Assembly: GCF_036898095.1 (NCBI RefSeq)
Contig: NC_090766.1
Coordinates: forward strand, 33,519,695-33,583,694
Reading direction: 5' to 3'
Origin: Palaemon carinicauda
Lineage: Eukaryota > Arthropoda > Malacostraca > Decapoda > Palaemonidae
DNA length: 64,000 nt
A program made the translations under genes and the position numbers. How positions within the stretch are numbered: position 1 is the first letter of the stretch; each line of letters begins with the position of its first letter. Below are positions 54,505 to 64,000 of this stretch, in pieces. Below the pieces are notes generated by a model, which was not told the origin of the DNA, made no database searches, and saw only the letters and a program-made list of their open reading frames with translations.

Positions 54505-54893
54505 CGCTACAAGGAATACAGATGGCGCCGCGAGCGGCGCAGGGCACGCTTACGAAACGGGGAGGAGAGATGCCTTACGAACGGCTCCCCCCTTTTTCTT
54601 ATCGTTTTCGTTTTCTTGCCATTTGACCCCTACGAAGTGTTAACTCTATTCGGGGTATAGATTGCTATGTGGCGTGTCAAGAATACGTCCGCTGATATTT
54701 ACGATATCCCTAAGGTCTTTTTTAGGGATACTCACTCCAGGAGTTAGAATTCTGGGTACCTTAAGGTAAATTCTCTGGGAATATCGCCGTAGTTGTAATA
54801 TACCCTAGGAAGCTACCTTTAAGGAACTTCCATCAGGACAACATGGCCATCTTACCCAAAAATAGATTTTTCGCTTCGCTCAAAATCCGTTTA
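54505..54893 (-). repeat. Right inverted terminal repeat of element C
   Basis: Inverse of 46961-47320. Between the ICR and this repeat is an A-run of about 27 bases at 54420-54446 that other copies lack. Confidence 0.9.
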
Positions 54894-56640
54894 GTAAATT
54901 ATGAAAGCTATTTAGGCATAATTATACTTGTAAAGATATTTATGGTATGCATAATTTTCCTCTTTCTTTGTCGATCGTATACGTTAGAGTTTCGGTGATT
55001 TAGGTAACCCAGATCTCGTCTTGCCTAGGTTACCTAACCTAGGCAATGTAGTATACTTTCAAACATTTCCCCGTTTATCCTTGTGTATCGTTTTATCGAT
55101 TCTAAGGGAGATAGTATATCTCCTAGAATTATATAAATCGATACTAGTCTCCTTGGAGAATCATGGGTAATCCCTCTTTCCCTCTGAGTGCCACCCCAGG
55201 CGGCAACCCTTTCTGGTCTTGCCATAGAGTAGTTACTCCGGCTTGACTAGGGTAGGGTTTTTCTGTCTCTCACCTTGCAGGCAAGTGTCCGGCTTTGGTT
55301 TTCGACAGAATCTCAGAGTATTCAGTCTTTGCAGGTGGCAGGCCGGCGGGGTGAGTAGTCACTCCCCTGCCGGCTTATAGCCGCTGGCATAGGAAGCTAA
55401 GCCTCCCTAAACTGCACCTGTGGTGGTGGTATGTTGCCGCCACCTTCTCCCTGCGGTTTAGAAGACTAGTCCTATGCTGGCAGACCCTGGGCTGAAGAAT
55501 AGACATTTTTCTACAGCCTAGGATGGCGCCGGCACTGAAACGATGTTTTCCCTTTGTTGAGAGGGGGCGGCAGGCCTGCTGGCCCCTCCTAACACTATTT
55601 CGGCAGACCCTAGGTTGAAGAATAGACATTCTATTGCCGCCTAGGATGGCGCCGATACTCAGAGTTTCTCCCTTGTGTAGTGGGGGCGGCAACATTGCCG
55701 CCGCCTTTTACACTTGATATAGGACCCTCTTCCCTGCCCCTCACTGACCTTTTACTATGGCTGTCATCCTGCAATCTCACCGCTTGCCGGCGGGTTGCGG
55801 GGCCGGCCAGGCTCCTACATAGCAGTTGTTTGACGGCTGCCGGGGGGAAGACCCTTCTGTCTCCAAGGTTCTTCAGTCCTCCCTTGGACTGCTGTCCACG
55901 TGTCCTGCAGCCGGGGTACTAACCCGGCCGGCGGTCTGACGGTACTGACTCAGTCGGCGGCATGCCGACTGTACCAGTGCTGCTGGGTACTAGCCTGCCG
56001 GCCATATGCCGAACGGATTATGCCAGCAATGGTACTTGTGGTTGGATGGAAGCCTGAATGATGCATTTTCCCCTTCCATTTGAACGTTCTTTCTGGTGAA
56101 AGGCAGTAAATTATATATTTACTTCCTTATTTAGTGTAAACATACACAGTAATAAGGCAGTCCTTTACTCCATGCTTTCTCTCTCTCTATCAGCTAGTAT
56201 GCCGGCCGGACTATGCCGTCAGGGACTAGCTATGTCAGCTGAATTACAGTATATGATTATACAGTAGTCAGCATATTTGCAGTATAGTAAATAATGCAGA
56301 TAGAAAACTATTGTATATCTTATATAAGTAGTTATTTTCCAACATATCTTGGATATCCTTGCCCAGGCGTTTGCTGAGACCAATCCTATATTGAAAGAAT
56401 AGAATTCCTTCAATACTCTGATTAGAATTCAGTATACATTTTACCCTACAATATTAAATAATTTAGAAGAGCCAGTGGTAGTACACTTTCTATCCTTAAA
56501 GGTTAGAACCCTTGTCTTTGAGCTTTCCTGATCAGGAACTCTATGGTTTAATATTGGAAGGGAAGGTCACAGAAATTGGCTGGGTAGGATACACAAATAT
56601 GTGTCTTTTCTAATTTCTAGTCCAGTCGGTGACAGTCCAG
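54894..56640 (+). other. Leader of element D resumed after element C
   Basis: 'gtttcggtgatttaggtaac' and 'cctaggttacctaacctagg' match the leaders of B and C. GCCGGC hexamers occur at lower density in 55340-56230. A pair of segments with 'gcctaggatggcgccg' recurs at about 55518 and 55640, as in B at 37650 and 37770. No gene. Confidence 0.65.
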
Positions 56641-57000
56641 CTGGACCGTGCCGCCAGGTGCTAGCCATGCCAGCAGTACACCAGCTGAACTATAGTATAT
56701 GATTACAGTATACAGTAGTCAGTATTTTTGCAATATAGTATATACTGCAAACAGAAAACTATAGTATTGTTATACAGTAGTTAATTTCTAACATATCTTG
56801 CGTACTCTTGCGCAGGCTTCTGCTGAGACCGAACCTGTAGTGAAAGAATAGAATTCTGTCAGTACTCTGATTGGAAATTAGTTTATACTTACCCTACAAT
56901 ATTGAATAATTAGAAGGGTCCGTGGCAGTGTACACTTTTTCTATCGCTAGGGGTTAGAACCCTCTTCTTTCGAGTTGCCTTGAAAGTAGTAGGTTGGCCA
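56213..57000 (+). repeat. Tandem duplication of about 450 bp in leader of D
   Basis: The segment starting near 56213 ('actagctatgtcagctgaa' ... 'agcatatttgcagtatag') recurs from about 56660 ('gctagccatgccagcag' ... 'agtatttttgcaatatag') with 'agaaaactat', 'caacatatctt' and 'gaaagaatagaatt' landmarks in both. The second copy is interrupted by the LINE at 56984 and concludes at 61749-61940. Element B has a single copy. Confidence 0.75.
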
Positions 57001-57541
57001 GGGCACCAGCTTCCCGTTGAGATACTACCACTAGAGAGGTATTGGATCCTTTGACTGGCCAGGCAGTAATGCATTAGATCCCTCTCTCTGGTCACGGCTT
57101 ATTTTTTCTTTGCCTACACTTACACAGAATAGTCTGGCCTATTCTTTACATATTATCGTCTTTCCTCATACACCTGACAACAATGAGATACTTAACACTA
57201 CTGTACTGCAATTTGTTCAGTGTACTTTCCTCTTGGTAAGGGTAGAAAAGACTCTTAAGCTATGGTAAGCAGCTCTTCTAGGAGAAGGACACTCCAAAAC
57301 TAAACCATTGTTCTCTAGTCTTGGGTAGTGCCATAGCCTCTGTACCATGGTCTTCCACTGTCTTGGGTTAGAGTTCTCTTGCTTGAGGGTACACTCAGGC
57401 ACACATTTCTATCTTATTATTTTTTTTTCTTCCTCTTGATATTTTGAAATGGTGTGTTGGGCAGGCTTAATAGAAGGGCCATGGATGCCTGGTGGTTTAT
57501 CAAGAGGTTGTCTTTTCCTTTTTCTGACTCTTTTTGGTTCT

Positions 57542-58416
57542 AGGACAACTGACCCCGAGACAACTGCCCCCAGGACAGTTGCCCCCCGACAACTGCCCCC
57601 AGTACAATTGCCCCCGTAGGACTACTGCCCCCCGTAAAATTGCCCCCCATATTGCCATTTACGTAATTACTTTTTAGTAACAATTTACGAAGATATTCTT
57701 CCTAATTAAATATTCGGTCATTAAAGAAATAATTGTATCTATTTCTTAAATTTATTACCATTTATGTAGTTATTTCCTAATTAGGTAATCGGTCGTACGA
57801 TTTATAGTTTATTTTCAAAAGCTATCGCCAATTGGCTAATTCTGTATAGTCAAACAAATGTTTAAAAAAAAAAAAAAAAATAAAGTAAGAAGGATTATGT
57901 GTCTAATCGGTCGTACGAGTTATAGTTTATTTTCGAAAGCTATCGCCAATTGGCTAATTCTGTATAGTCAAACAGATGTTTACACAAAAACGCTATCAGG
58001 ATTCTAGCTTACAAATAGCAAACATTGTGCTAGAATTTGAGAACCACGATGTATTGGAATTTGTGAGATACATAGCCCACAATTTAAAATTCTAGTATTT
58101 AAATGCCTTTTCAATATTTCTGCAACCCATCTATGTACAAATTTTAGTATATAATGTTATCTTTTTAAAACATGTATTTTTTAAATCATATATTTTTTAT
58201 TAACAATAACAAAAAATTAGTTTTAATAGTTATTATGTATTTTTATTTTTTACACCATTGTCCAGAGGTTTTACAGGGGCAATTGTCCCGGGGGCAGTTT
58301 TCCTACGGGGGCAGTTTTCCTACGGGGGCAGTTGTCCTACGGGGGCAGTTGTCCTACGGGGGCAGTTGTCCCGGGGGCAGATGTCAGGGGGCAGTTGTCC
58401 GGGAGGCAGTTGTCCT
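57542..58416. mobile_element. Foldback-like element with minisatellite inverted ends
   Basis: The left end (57542-57655) is an array of variants of 'ggacaactgccccc', and the right end (58258-58416) is an array of its inverse, 'gggggcagttgtcc', with a period of 14-17 bases. The AT-rich centre holds two direct copies of an 80-base segment ('aatcggtcgtacga' to 'gtcaaacaaatgttta') at about 57784 and 57903. Inverted ends made of short tandem repeats are typical of foldback (FB/Galileo-like) transposons. No transposase frame is present. No clear target duplication was seen. Confidence 0.7.
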
Positions 58417-58554
58417 GATACCCTCTTTTTCTTCTCAAAACCATCCTTACTGTCCTCCCTTCAGTTGAAGTGGCTATCCTGGAGGGTATTTAGCCTTGCA
58501 TGGTGTATCGGCTCCTCCATGTTGACCAGTTTTTCCGACTTTTTACTATAGTCT

Positions 58555-61514
58555 ATGGGTATCATCAATCACTTTATTTATAATTCTCTACATATTGTTT
58601 TTGTTATAATTCTTGTTAATCTAGTTTTTAAGTATGATGTCTCTTTTTTATTTCTATTAATTCTTATGCTGTCTGGAGACATTGAGCGAAATCCGGGACC
58701 AGTACGTCCTAGATTTCGTCAATGTCGTCTTCTGTATTGCAATATTCGTGGTCTTCATGCAAATATCCAAGACCTTACAGTTGCGTCCAGACAGTATGAT
58801 ATTCTTTTGTGCTCAGAAACTTTGGTTTCTAATATGAGGCACTCATCTGAGCTCCTTATAACTGGTTTTAAGAAGCCAATAATGTTGAAACGTGATGCCA
58901 TCCCTAGGGCCAGGGGAATGGCGGTGTATATTAGGACCGAGTACCCTGCTTCTCATAAGTCCTGCTATCAATGTGGATGTCACGAGATTCAGGTAATAAA
59001 AGTTTGTGGCAGGCACAACAACTTTTATTTGTGTTCGATCTACCGGAATCCAAACATGGATGATTCTATCTTTGATTGTCTTCTTATCATTATGGCTAAG
59101 ATACAAGAAGATGATAGAAAGCCTTCTTTTGTCTTTGTTGGTGATTTTAATGCTCACCATAGGGAGAGGTTAAGTTCTATCTCTCCTACCGATCGCCATG
59201 GCTTAAGAGCTTTAGACTTTGCCTCTGAATCAGGCTGTGAGCAAATCATAAGTGAAGCTACTCACAGTTCTGGTTATTGCTTGGACCTCGTATACACTAA
59301 TTCCCCTGGCGTTATAACTAGCAGGGTTGGTTCTCCAGTCGGGACATCTGATCATGCCTTGATTTCATTATTAGTGAAGACTGTGCAGCCTGTCCCTGAT
59401 ATATCATATTCTTGTAAAATTTATATGAAATCCCAAGCAGACTGGAATGGGATTTTGCATGATCTTTTGTGCTTGAATTGGTCACAATTATATAGTAGTG
59501 TAGATCCTGTTGTCCCTTTGAATGAGAATCTAGTCAACATAATTGATAGGCGTATTCCTTCTCGTGTGCTAAGGTACCGAGTGAAGGACAAACCGTGGTT
59601 CAATGATGATTGTAGACGGGTTTATTTGGAGAAGCAGGAGGCCTATCACCTTTGGAAGGGTAACAGATCAGATCTGACCTGGAACAACTATACTCAGCTT
59701 CGAGCTTTTGCTCAGAGAGTTTATGCCTCAACTGAAAAGGAGTACAATGTAACCATAAAAGAAACACTTTCTGGTACAACTCAGGAACATAAATGGTGGT
59801 CTACCCTTAAATCTGCACTCTTTGGTGTAGATGCTACAGTTCCTCCTTTACTTAAACCAGATGGCTCAGTCACTCACTGTCCAAAGGAAAAGGCAACCCT
59901 TTTGGCTCATGTTTTTGACAGTAAACAGAGTAATGCAAAACTTGAACTTCCTCATTCCTGTTTTCCTGAGGCTAAACTAACTAGTTTAGCTTTTCAATCT
60001 CGTGAGATTAAAGCTCTGTTGGTAGATCTTGATGCTTATGGAGGTGTAGACCCAAATGGTATTTTTCCTTTGTTTTTTATAAAGACAGCAGATTTCTTAG
60101 CTCTAAAGTTATCTGTTATTTTGCGCAAGTTAGCAAGAAGAGGAGCTTTTAGCACTTGTTGGAGAATTGGTAATGTTACTCCTCTATGTAAATGTGTTTG
60201 TGGTAGCTCAAGTCCTACTGATTAGCACCCAATTTCCATAACTCCCATATTATCTAAAGTTTTTGAACGTCTTCTGGCAAAACGTAGGTTTGCTGAAGGT
60301 AATCATCTACTCCCTAGTTTGCAATTTGGTTTTCGTAAAGGCCTTGGAGCATGTGATGCCCTTCTTACAATCTCCAATGCTGTACAGAAATCCCTTGATT
60401 GTGGTCAGGAAGTTCGTATGATTGGCCTTGATTTAGTGCTGCCTTTGACCGTGTTAATCATGAGGCCCTTGTTTTCAAACTGAAACAGTTGGGAGTGGGT
60501 GGGTCATTTCTTAGCATTATTATTGATTTTTTAAGTAATAGATCTCAAAGAGTTGTTGTTGATGGGCACCATAGTGATTATAGGAATGTGATATCCGGTG
60601 TTCCACAGGGTAGTGTTCTTGGCCCATTACTTTTCATACTATATACACATGACATGTGGTTTGGCTTAGAAAACAAGCTTGTTGCATATGCAGATGATGC
60701 TACTCTCTTTGCATCAATTCCATCCCCTGAATGTAGATCTGGGGTTGGTGAATCCCTTAATAGAGATTTAGCTAGAATTAGTGCATGGTGCAAATTATGG
60801 GGTATGAAGTTGAATCCTAACAAAACTCAAAGTATGACTGTAAGTAGGTCAAGGACGGTGGCTCCTCAACATCCGGATCTCAGTATTGATAATGTTTCTT
60901 TAAATTTGTATGACTCTTTCAAAATTTTAGGTGTGATTCTCGACAGAAAATTCACTTTTGAGAAACATATAAGATCTGTGTCTTCTTCAATTGCACAAAA
61001 AATAGGCTTATTGAGAAAATCTTTCAAGATTTTCGGTGATAAACCTATTCCGAAGAAGGGTTTTAATTCTTTCATTCTACCTTGTTTTGAGTATTGTTCT
61101 CCTGTCTGGTCTTCAGCTGCTGATTCTCATCTTAATGTGTTGGACAGAAACTTACGGTCTATTAAATTTCTTTTTCCTGATCTAGATATTAATCTCAGGC
61201 ACCGTCGTTCAATTAGTTCATTTTGCATGTTGCATAAGATTTTTCATAACTCTGACCATCCTTTACATTCAGATCTCCCTGGACAATTCTATCCTGTTCG
61301 TAATACTAGGCAGGCAGTTAATTCTAATAGCCAGGCCTTCTCCATCATGAGGGCCTTCTCCATCATGAGGCTCAATACTACGCAGTACTCTAGAAGTTTT
61401 ATTCCAGCTGTTACCAAGTTGTGGAATGATCTTCCTAATCGGGTAGTTGAATCAATAGAACTTCAAAAGTTCAAAGTTGGAGCAAATGCTTTTTTGCTGA
61501 CCAGGCGGACATGA
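58555..61514 (+). pseudogene. LINE ORF2: 2A-like leader, endonuclease, RT
   Basis: The ATG at 58555 starts a hydrophobic N-terminus (about residues 10-38) followed by SGDIERNPGP, which matches the 2A consensus D-(V/I)-E-x-N-P-G-P at residues 42-49. The endonuclease shows LLYCNIRGLHANI, FVFVGDFNAHHRER, CLDLVYTNSPG and GTSDHALISLL. The RT shows FEDRLLAKR-like fingers, LQFGFRKGLGACDAL, GVPQGSVLGPLLFILYTHD and the catalytic VAYADDATLFAS. It ends FKVGANAFLLTRRT. Lesions are a TAG at 60223-60225 and a one-base loss at about 60433 in the palm box. Without them the protein would be about 985 residues. Confidence 0.85.
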
Positions 61515-61748
61515 GTCTTTTTATAGTTTATTTATGACATATTTGTTTTTGGTGTTGTTAATAATTTATATATGACATGTCTTTTTTGACGTTGTTACTC
61601 TTTTTAGAATGATTTATTGATAATTTGTTCGCTTCATTTATTTATTTCCTTATTTCCTTTCCTCACTGTTGGAGCCCCTGGGCTTATAGCATCTTGCTTT
61701 TCCAGCTAGGGTTGTAGCTTGGATAGTAATGATAATAATAATAATAAA

Positions 61749-61926
61749 GGAAACTCTTTATTTTTAATACTGGGGGGAGGTTACAGCAATTGCTTGCGAG
61801 GGATACACAAGTATGTGTCTTTCACTATTCCTTTCTAGCTTACTATCCTAAGCTATAATAATTAAAATATGACTAATTACATATTGTTTATCAAGTGAGA
61901 TAAACAATCGTATACTCATTCTGCTT
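61749..61926 (+). other. End of leader of element D
   Basis: 'gggaggttacagcaattgct' and 'ggatacacaagtatgtgtct' match the last part of the leaders of B (38868-38930) and the first duplicated copy at 56560. It ends in a T-rich tract before the gag exon. Confidence 0.65.
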
Positions 61927-61940
61927 TCCTTTTTTTACAG
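61927..61940 (+). promoter_or_regulatory. Splice-acceptor-like site before gag (element D)
   Basis: 'ctttccttttttttacag' precedes GAG GAA CCC CAG ATG AAA TGT. In this copy an in-frame ATG follows the site by four codons, unlike B and C. Confidence 0.5.
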
Positions 61941-63600
61941 GAGGAACCCCAGATGAAATGTAATGCAGTCTTCTGCAATCTTAAGAGTAAGTACTTTTAC
62001 GGTCATAAAGCATGCAGGTCTCATGCCCCCTGCAACATCATTACCGAATCCCTGCAATATTAGGACCCCCAAGTCTGCAATATCTTCCGGACCTTAGTGA
62101 CCGAAGGTTTTGATGATCCCAAGTCAATGGAGTCTAGGGATGCGGCACGTAAGAAACTACGCAAATGGAAAAGAGGGTTCCAAAAGAACTCTCCAGGACC
62201 ATACCTACCTAACGATAGGATGCGTAGCTTACTGTTTCCGAAAGCAAGTAGTGAAATGGTGGTGCCCCAAGCACGATTCGCACCTCCCTGCGTCCAGATT
62301 GCCATCGAGACGGAAGGCTGGAAGGCACCTCTGAAAGAAGATGACGATGTCGTGTCGGAATTCCTTCCGTCTGTGCCGGCCCTGGAGCCGTTAACATTGA
62401 CGTCTTCACCTTCTACCCCTCTATTAGACAAAATGAGCCAGTTACTGGCCCATCTTACGGGTCTAATGGAAAACTTTCACAAACAAGGCGAAACAAAGGA
62501 AGTGAAACTCAAGAGAGAGTTCCGTGAAGCTCCACTCATCGCCTCCCGAGAGTCATTCAAGCGACCCAGAGACCAAGACCTCCCGACATGCTCCAAAACC
62601 AATCCCTGGAGGTATGCGGAGCTTATGTTGATCTTAGATGCCAAACTCTACATCTCAGAGAAGATGGGAGCCGTCCCTTTAGACGAAATCCAGTTTTGGC
62701 CAAGCTTTAACGCTTTCCCTGATTGCTCCATTCGACTAAAGCATGAACCATCGTCAGAAAAAGAGACGGAACTGAAGGAAGTCATGGTTCTCGACCACGA
62801 TAAGGCACAGGCTATCTTGTCAAGTACCCTGAGAAAGGCGGGTTACTCAGTGTCGAAAGTGTTCGCCCTGAGTAAGAGACACCCTACCTTTCTTGCTCCT
62901 GCTTCAATAGCATTTCCCTTTACGTGGAAGGCATAAATCGGTTGCCAAGGCAGTGGAGGCAGGCAATCCATGCCCTGCACTTGAGGAGTGCAGGCCTCTG
63001 TCACTAGCCTTGCCCATGCAGGAGAAGGATTGGAAGGAAGTCCACTTAACCTTTTCAGTAGGGAAACTGGACGCGGACATCGCTGGATGACAGTTTAGCG
63101 AGAATCGCCCTAAACTTTCTGAGTTTCTCTTGTGCAAGGAACAAGAGACAAAGGAGAGACTTGCGGCCTCCTTATCCCTACAAAACTGCATAGAGATGTG
63201 TTCAGCCCATCAAAGTACCCAAGACATGCTCATGGTCTTGGCCAAAATGAATATGGCCACCTTAGTAAAAGACCTATATGCCTTTATGAAGGCTAGGAGT
63301 CTGTAGAGAGTTCGTGTTCGCTGCTGCAACAGTGAAACATGAAACCAGGAAGCTGACATCTTCCAACATCTGAGGTAAAGACCTCTTTCCAAACGAAGTA
63401 GTCAAAGAGGTAGTCAAGAAAGCCACCACGGAGAATAGGAACCTTCTCCAGAAGTGGGGCATCTCTTCAAAGAAGAAGTCTCCGGATGTGGGTCCCCAAC
63501 CTAAAAGGAAGACGAAAAAGTCTAGACTTTTTCCTTGGTATGTTCAACAACATCCCACAGTTTGTATGACCGCGGTGCCCCACGAAGGCGGTTGAGGAGG
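61941..63600 (+). pseudogene. Gag of element D, decayed
   Basis: The Cys/His cluster reads KCNAVFCNLKSKYFYGHKAC and SHAPC, then a stop (TAG) where C has Trp. The main frame 62097-62936 gives RGFQKNSPGPYLPNDRMRS, DQDLPTCSKTNPWRYAELM and FALSKRHPTFLAPASIAFPF. It is broken at 62936 and continues in pieces: EKDWKEVHLTFSVGKLDADIAG before a TGA at about 63087, then SEFLLCKEQETKERLA and DLFPNEVVKEVVKKAT. It is closest to A in details, for example Phe in place of the last cluster cysteine (QVCNIF). Confidence 0.8.
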
Positions 63601-63649
63601 TAAACCTTCTGATCAGTCGAAGCAAAGAGACGCTTGTGGTAAGAGGGAG

Positions 63650-64000
63650 GCTCCAATAGGATCGTTGGACCTTCGATCCTTGGGCCCAAGGCCTAATCAA
63701 GATTGGACTAGGATGGAAACTAGACATGCCCCCACCATCATTTCCTCAACTCTTCTAACACTCCAACCCCGTATTAGAAGAATATACCCTATAGCTCTAG
63801 AGCATATAGGTTATAAGGAAAGCAAAGTCCATCAGATTACAGGGAAGGCTGTTTTGTATTCCCAAGAAGGACTCAAGAAAACTCAGAGTCATTCTGGACT
63901 TGTTGCCACTCAACAAGTTCAAAAGAAACAGCAAGTTCAGGATGTTAATCCTTCTACACGTAAGGAACCTATTACAAAAAGGGGCGTTCACAGTCTTGAT
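63650..64000 (+). pseudogene. Start of RT (Pol) of element D, cut by window edge
   Basis: RIVGPSILGPRPNQ-type sequence corresponds to the FRDRWTFDPWAH opening in C. Further on 'aaagtccatcagattacagg' and 'gactcaagaaaactcagagt' match the KSIRFQGRLFCVPKKDSGKL segment. A frame disturbance lies at about 63780-63830. The catalytic part lies beyond the window. Confidence 0.75.

Larger units (their letters stand above)
46961..54893 (+). mobile_element. DIRS family-1 element C, nested in D, complete ends
   Basis: Inverted terminal repeats, leader, intact gag, intact RT, a Pol-recombinase deletion, and an intact ICR are present in order. The surrounding leader of D reads 'aaaatagca' before and 'agtaaattatg' after, with a shared TTT at the edges and no longer duplication. 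Gag and RT lack stops, so this is the youngest family-1 copy in the window. It cannot be autonomous because RNase H and the recombinase N-terminus are missing. Confidence 0.9.
56984..61748 (+). mobile_element. CR1/jockey-like LINE inserted in leader of D
   Basis: The 5'UTR begins about 56984 ('gtagtaggttggccaggg'), the main ORF runs 58555-61514, and the element ends with 'gggttgtagcttggatag' and a (TAATGA/ATA)n tail at 61725-61748. The ORF has endonuclease and RT without RNase H, in line with CR1/L2/jockey-type elements. The 5'UTR is interrupted by a foldback-like element. Only one stop and one frameshift break the coding sequence. A target duplication could not be confirmed. Confidence 0.85.
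46033..64000 (+). mobile_element. DIRS family-1 element D, partial, with nested insertions
   Basis: The left terminal repeat starts at 46033 and the leader continues to 46960, resumes after element C at 54894, is interrupted again by a LINE (56984-61748), and leads to gag (61941) and the first RT codons at the window's end. Without insertions about 4.7 kb is visible. The recombinase, ICR and right repeat must lie beyond 64000. It is the outermost layer of a four-level nest. Confidence 0.85.

Overview
This window is eukaryotic, low in ordinary genes and almost entirely built of nested retrotransposons. The mix suggests a crustacean, most likely a decapod: several DIRS-like tyrosine-recombinase (YR) retrotransposon families, RTE-like and I-like LINEs, and a CR1/jockey-like LINE with a (TAATGA/ATA)n tail. 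That assignment is inference from the repeat types, not a proven identification. The only host-gene evidence is a terminal coding exon with a splice acceptor, stop codon and AATAAA signal near 2.6-2.8 kb on the minus strand.

Layout. 1-265: fragment of a DIRS terminal repeat. 266-3229: sparse sequence with the host terminal exon. 3230-5211: 5'-truncated RTE-like LINE. 5215-5400: second RT relic. 6456-14406: a structurally complete DIRS element (here F), ORFs on the minus strand. 15301-45930: one old minus-strand LINE cut into three pieces (45930-45160, 23397-22916, 15801-15301) by three separate DIRS insertions: A (15802-22915), E (23398-36229, itself split by a 6.3-kb I-like LINE with a 13-bp target duplication) and B (36235-45159). 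46033-64000: a fourth DIRS element, D, running off the window. D carries a piggyBac-type MITE in its terminal repeat, a nested DIRS copy C (46961-54893), and a CR1/jockey-like LINE (56984-61748) whose 5'UTR holds a foldback-like element.

How the parts work together. Each DIRS copy has the order inverted terminal repeat (ITR), leader, gag, reverse transcriptase/RNase H (RT/RH), YR, internal complementary region (ICR), ITR. The ICR joins the complements of the two non-identical outer ends, which fits the known DIRS model of a circular intermediate integrated by the YR without target duplication. No copy appears fully coding. B is shifted and has lost the core of its ICR. A has lost RT/RH and fuses Gag to the YR C-terminus. 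C has lost the RNase H/YR junction. E and F have isolated stops and frameshifts.

Points that may be new: a cysteine/histidine cluster shared by the Gag N-termini of otherwise divergent DIRS families; a conserved splice-acceptor-like site directly before it in one family; an SR-protein-like RS tract in one Gag; a 2A-like motif at the N-terminus of the CR1/jockey LINE; GCCGGC-packed leaders; and 5-bp micro-insertions turning TA into TACTGTA or TACAGTA, one pair of which frameshifts an RT gene.
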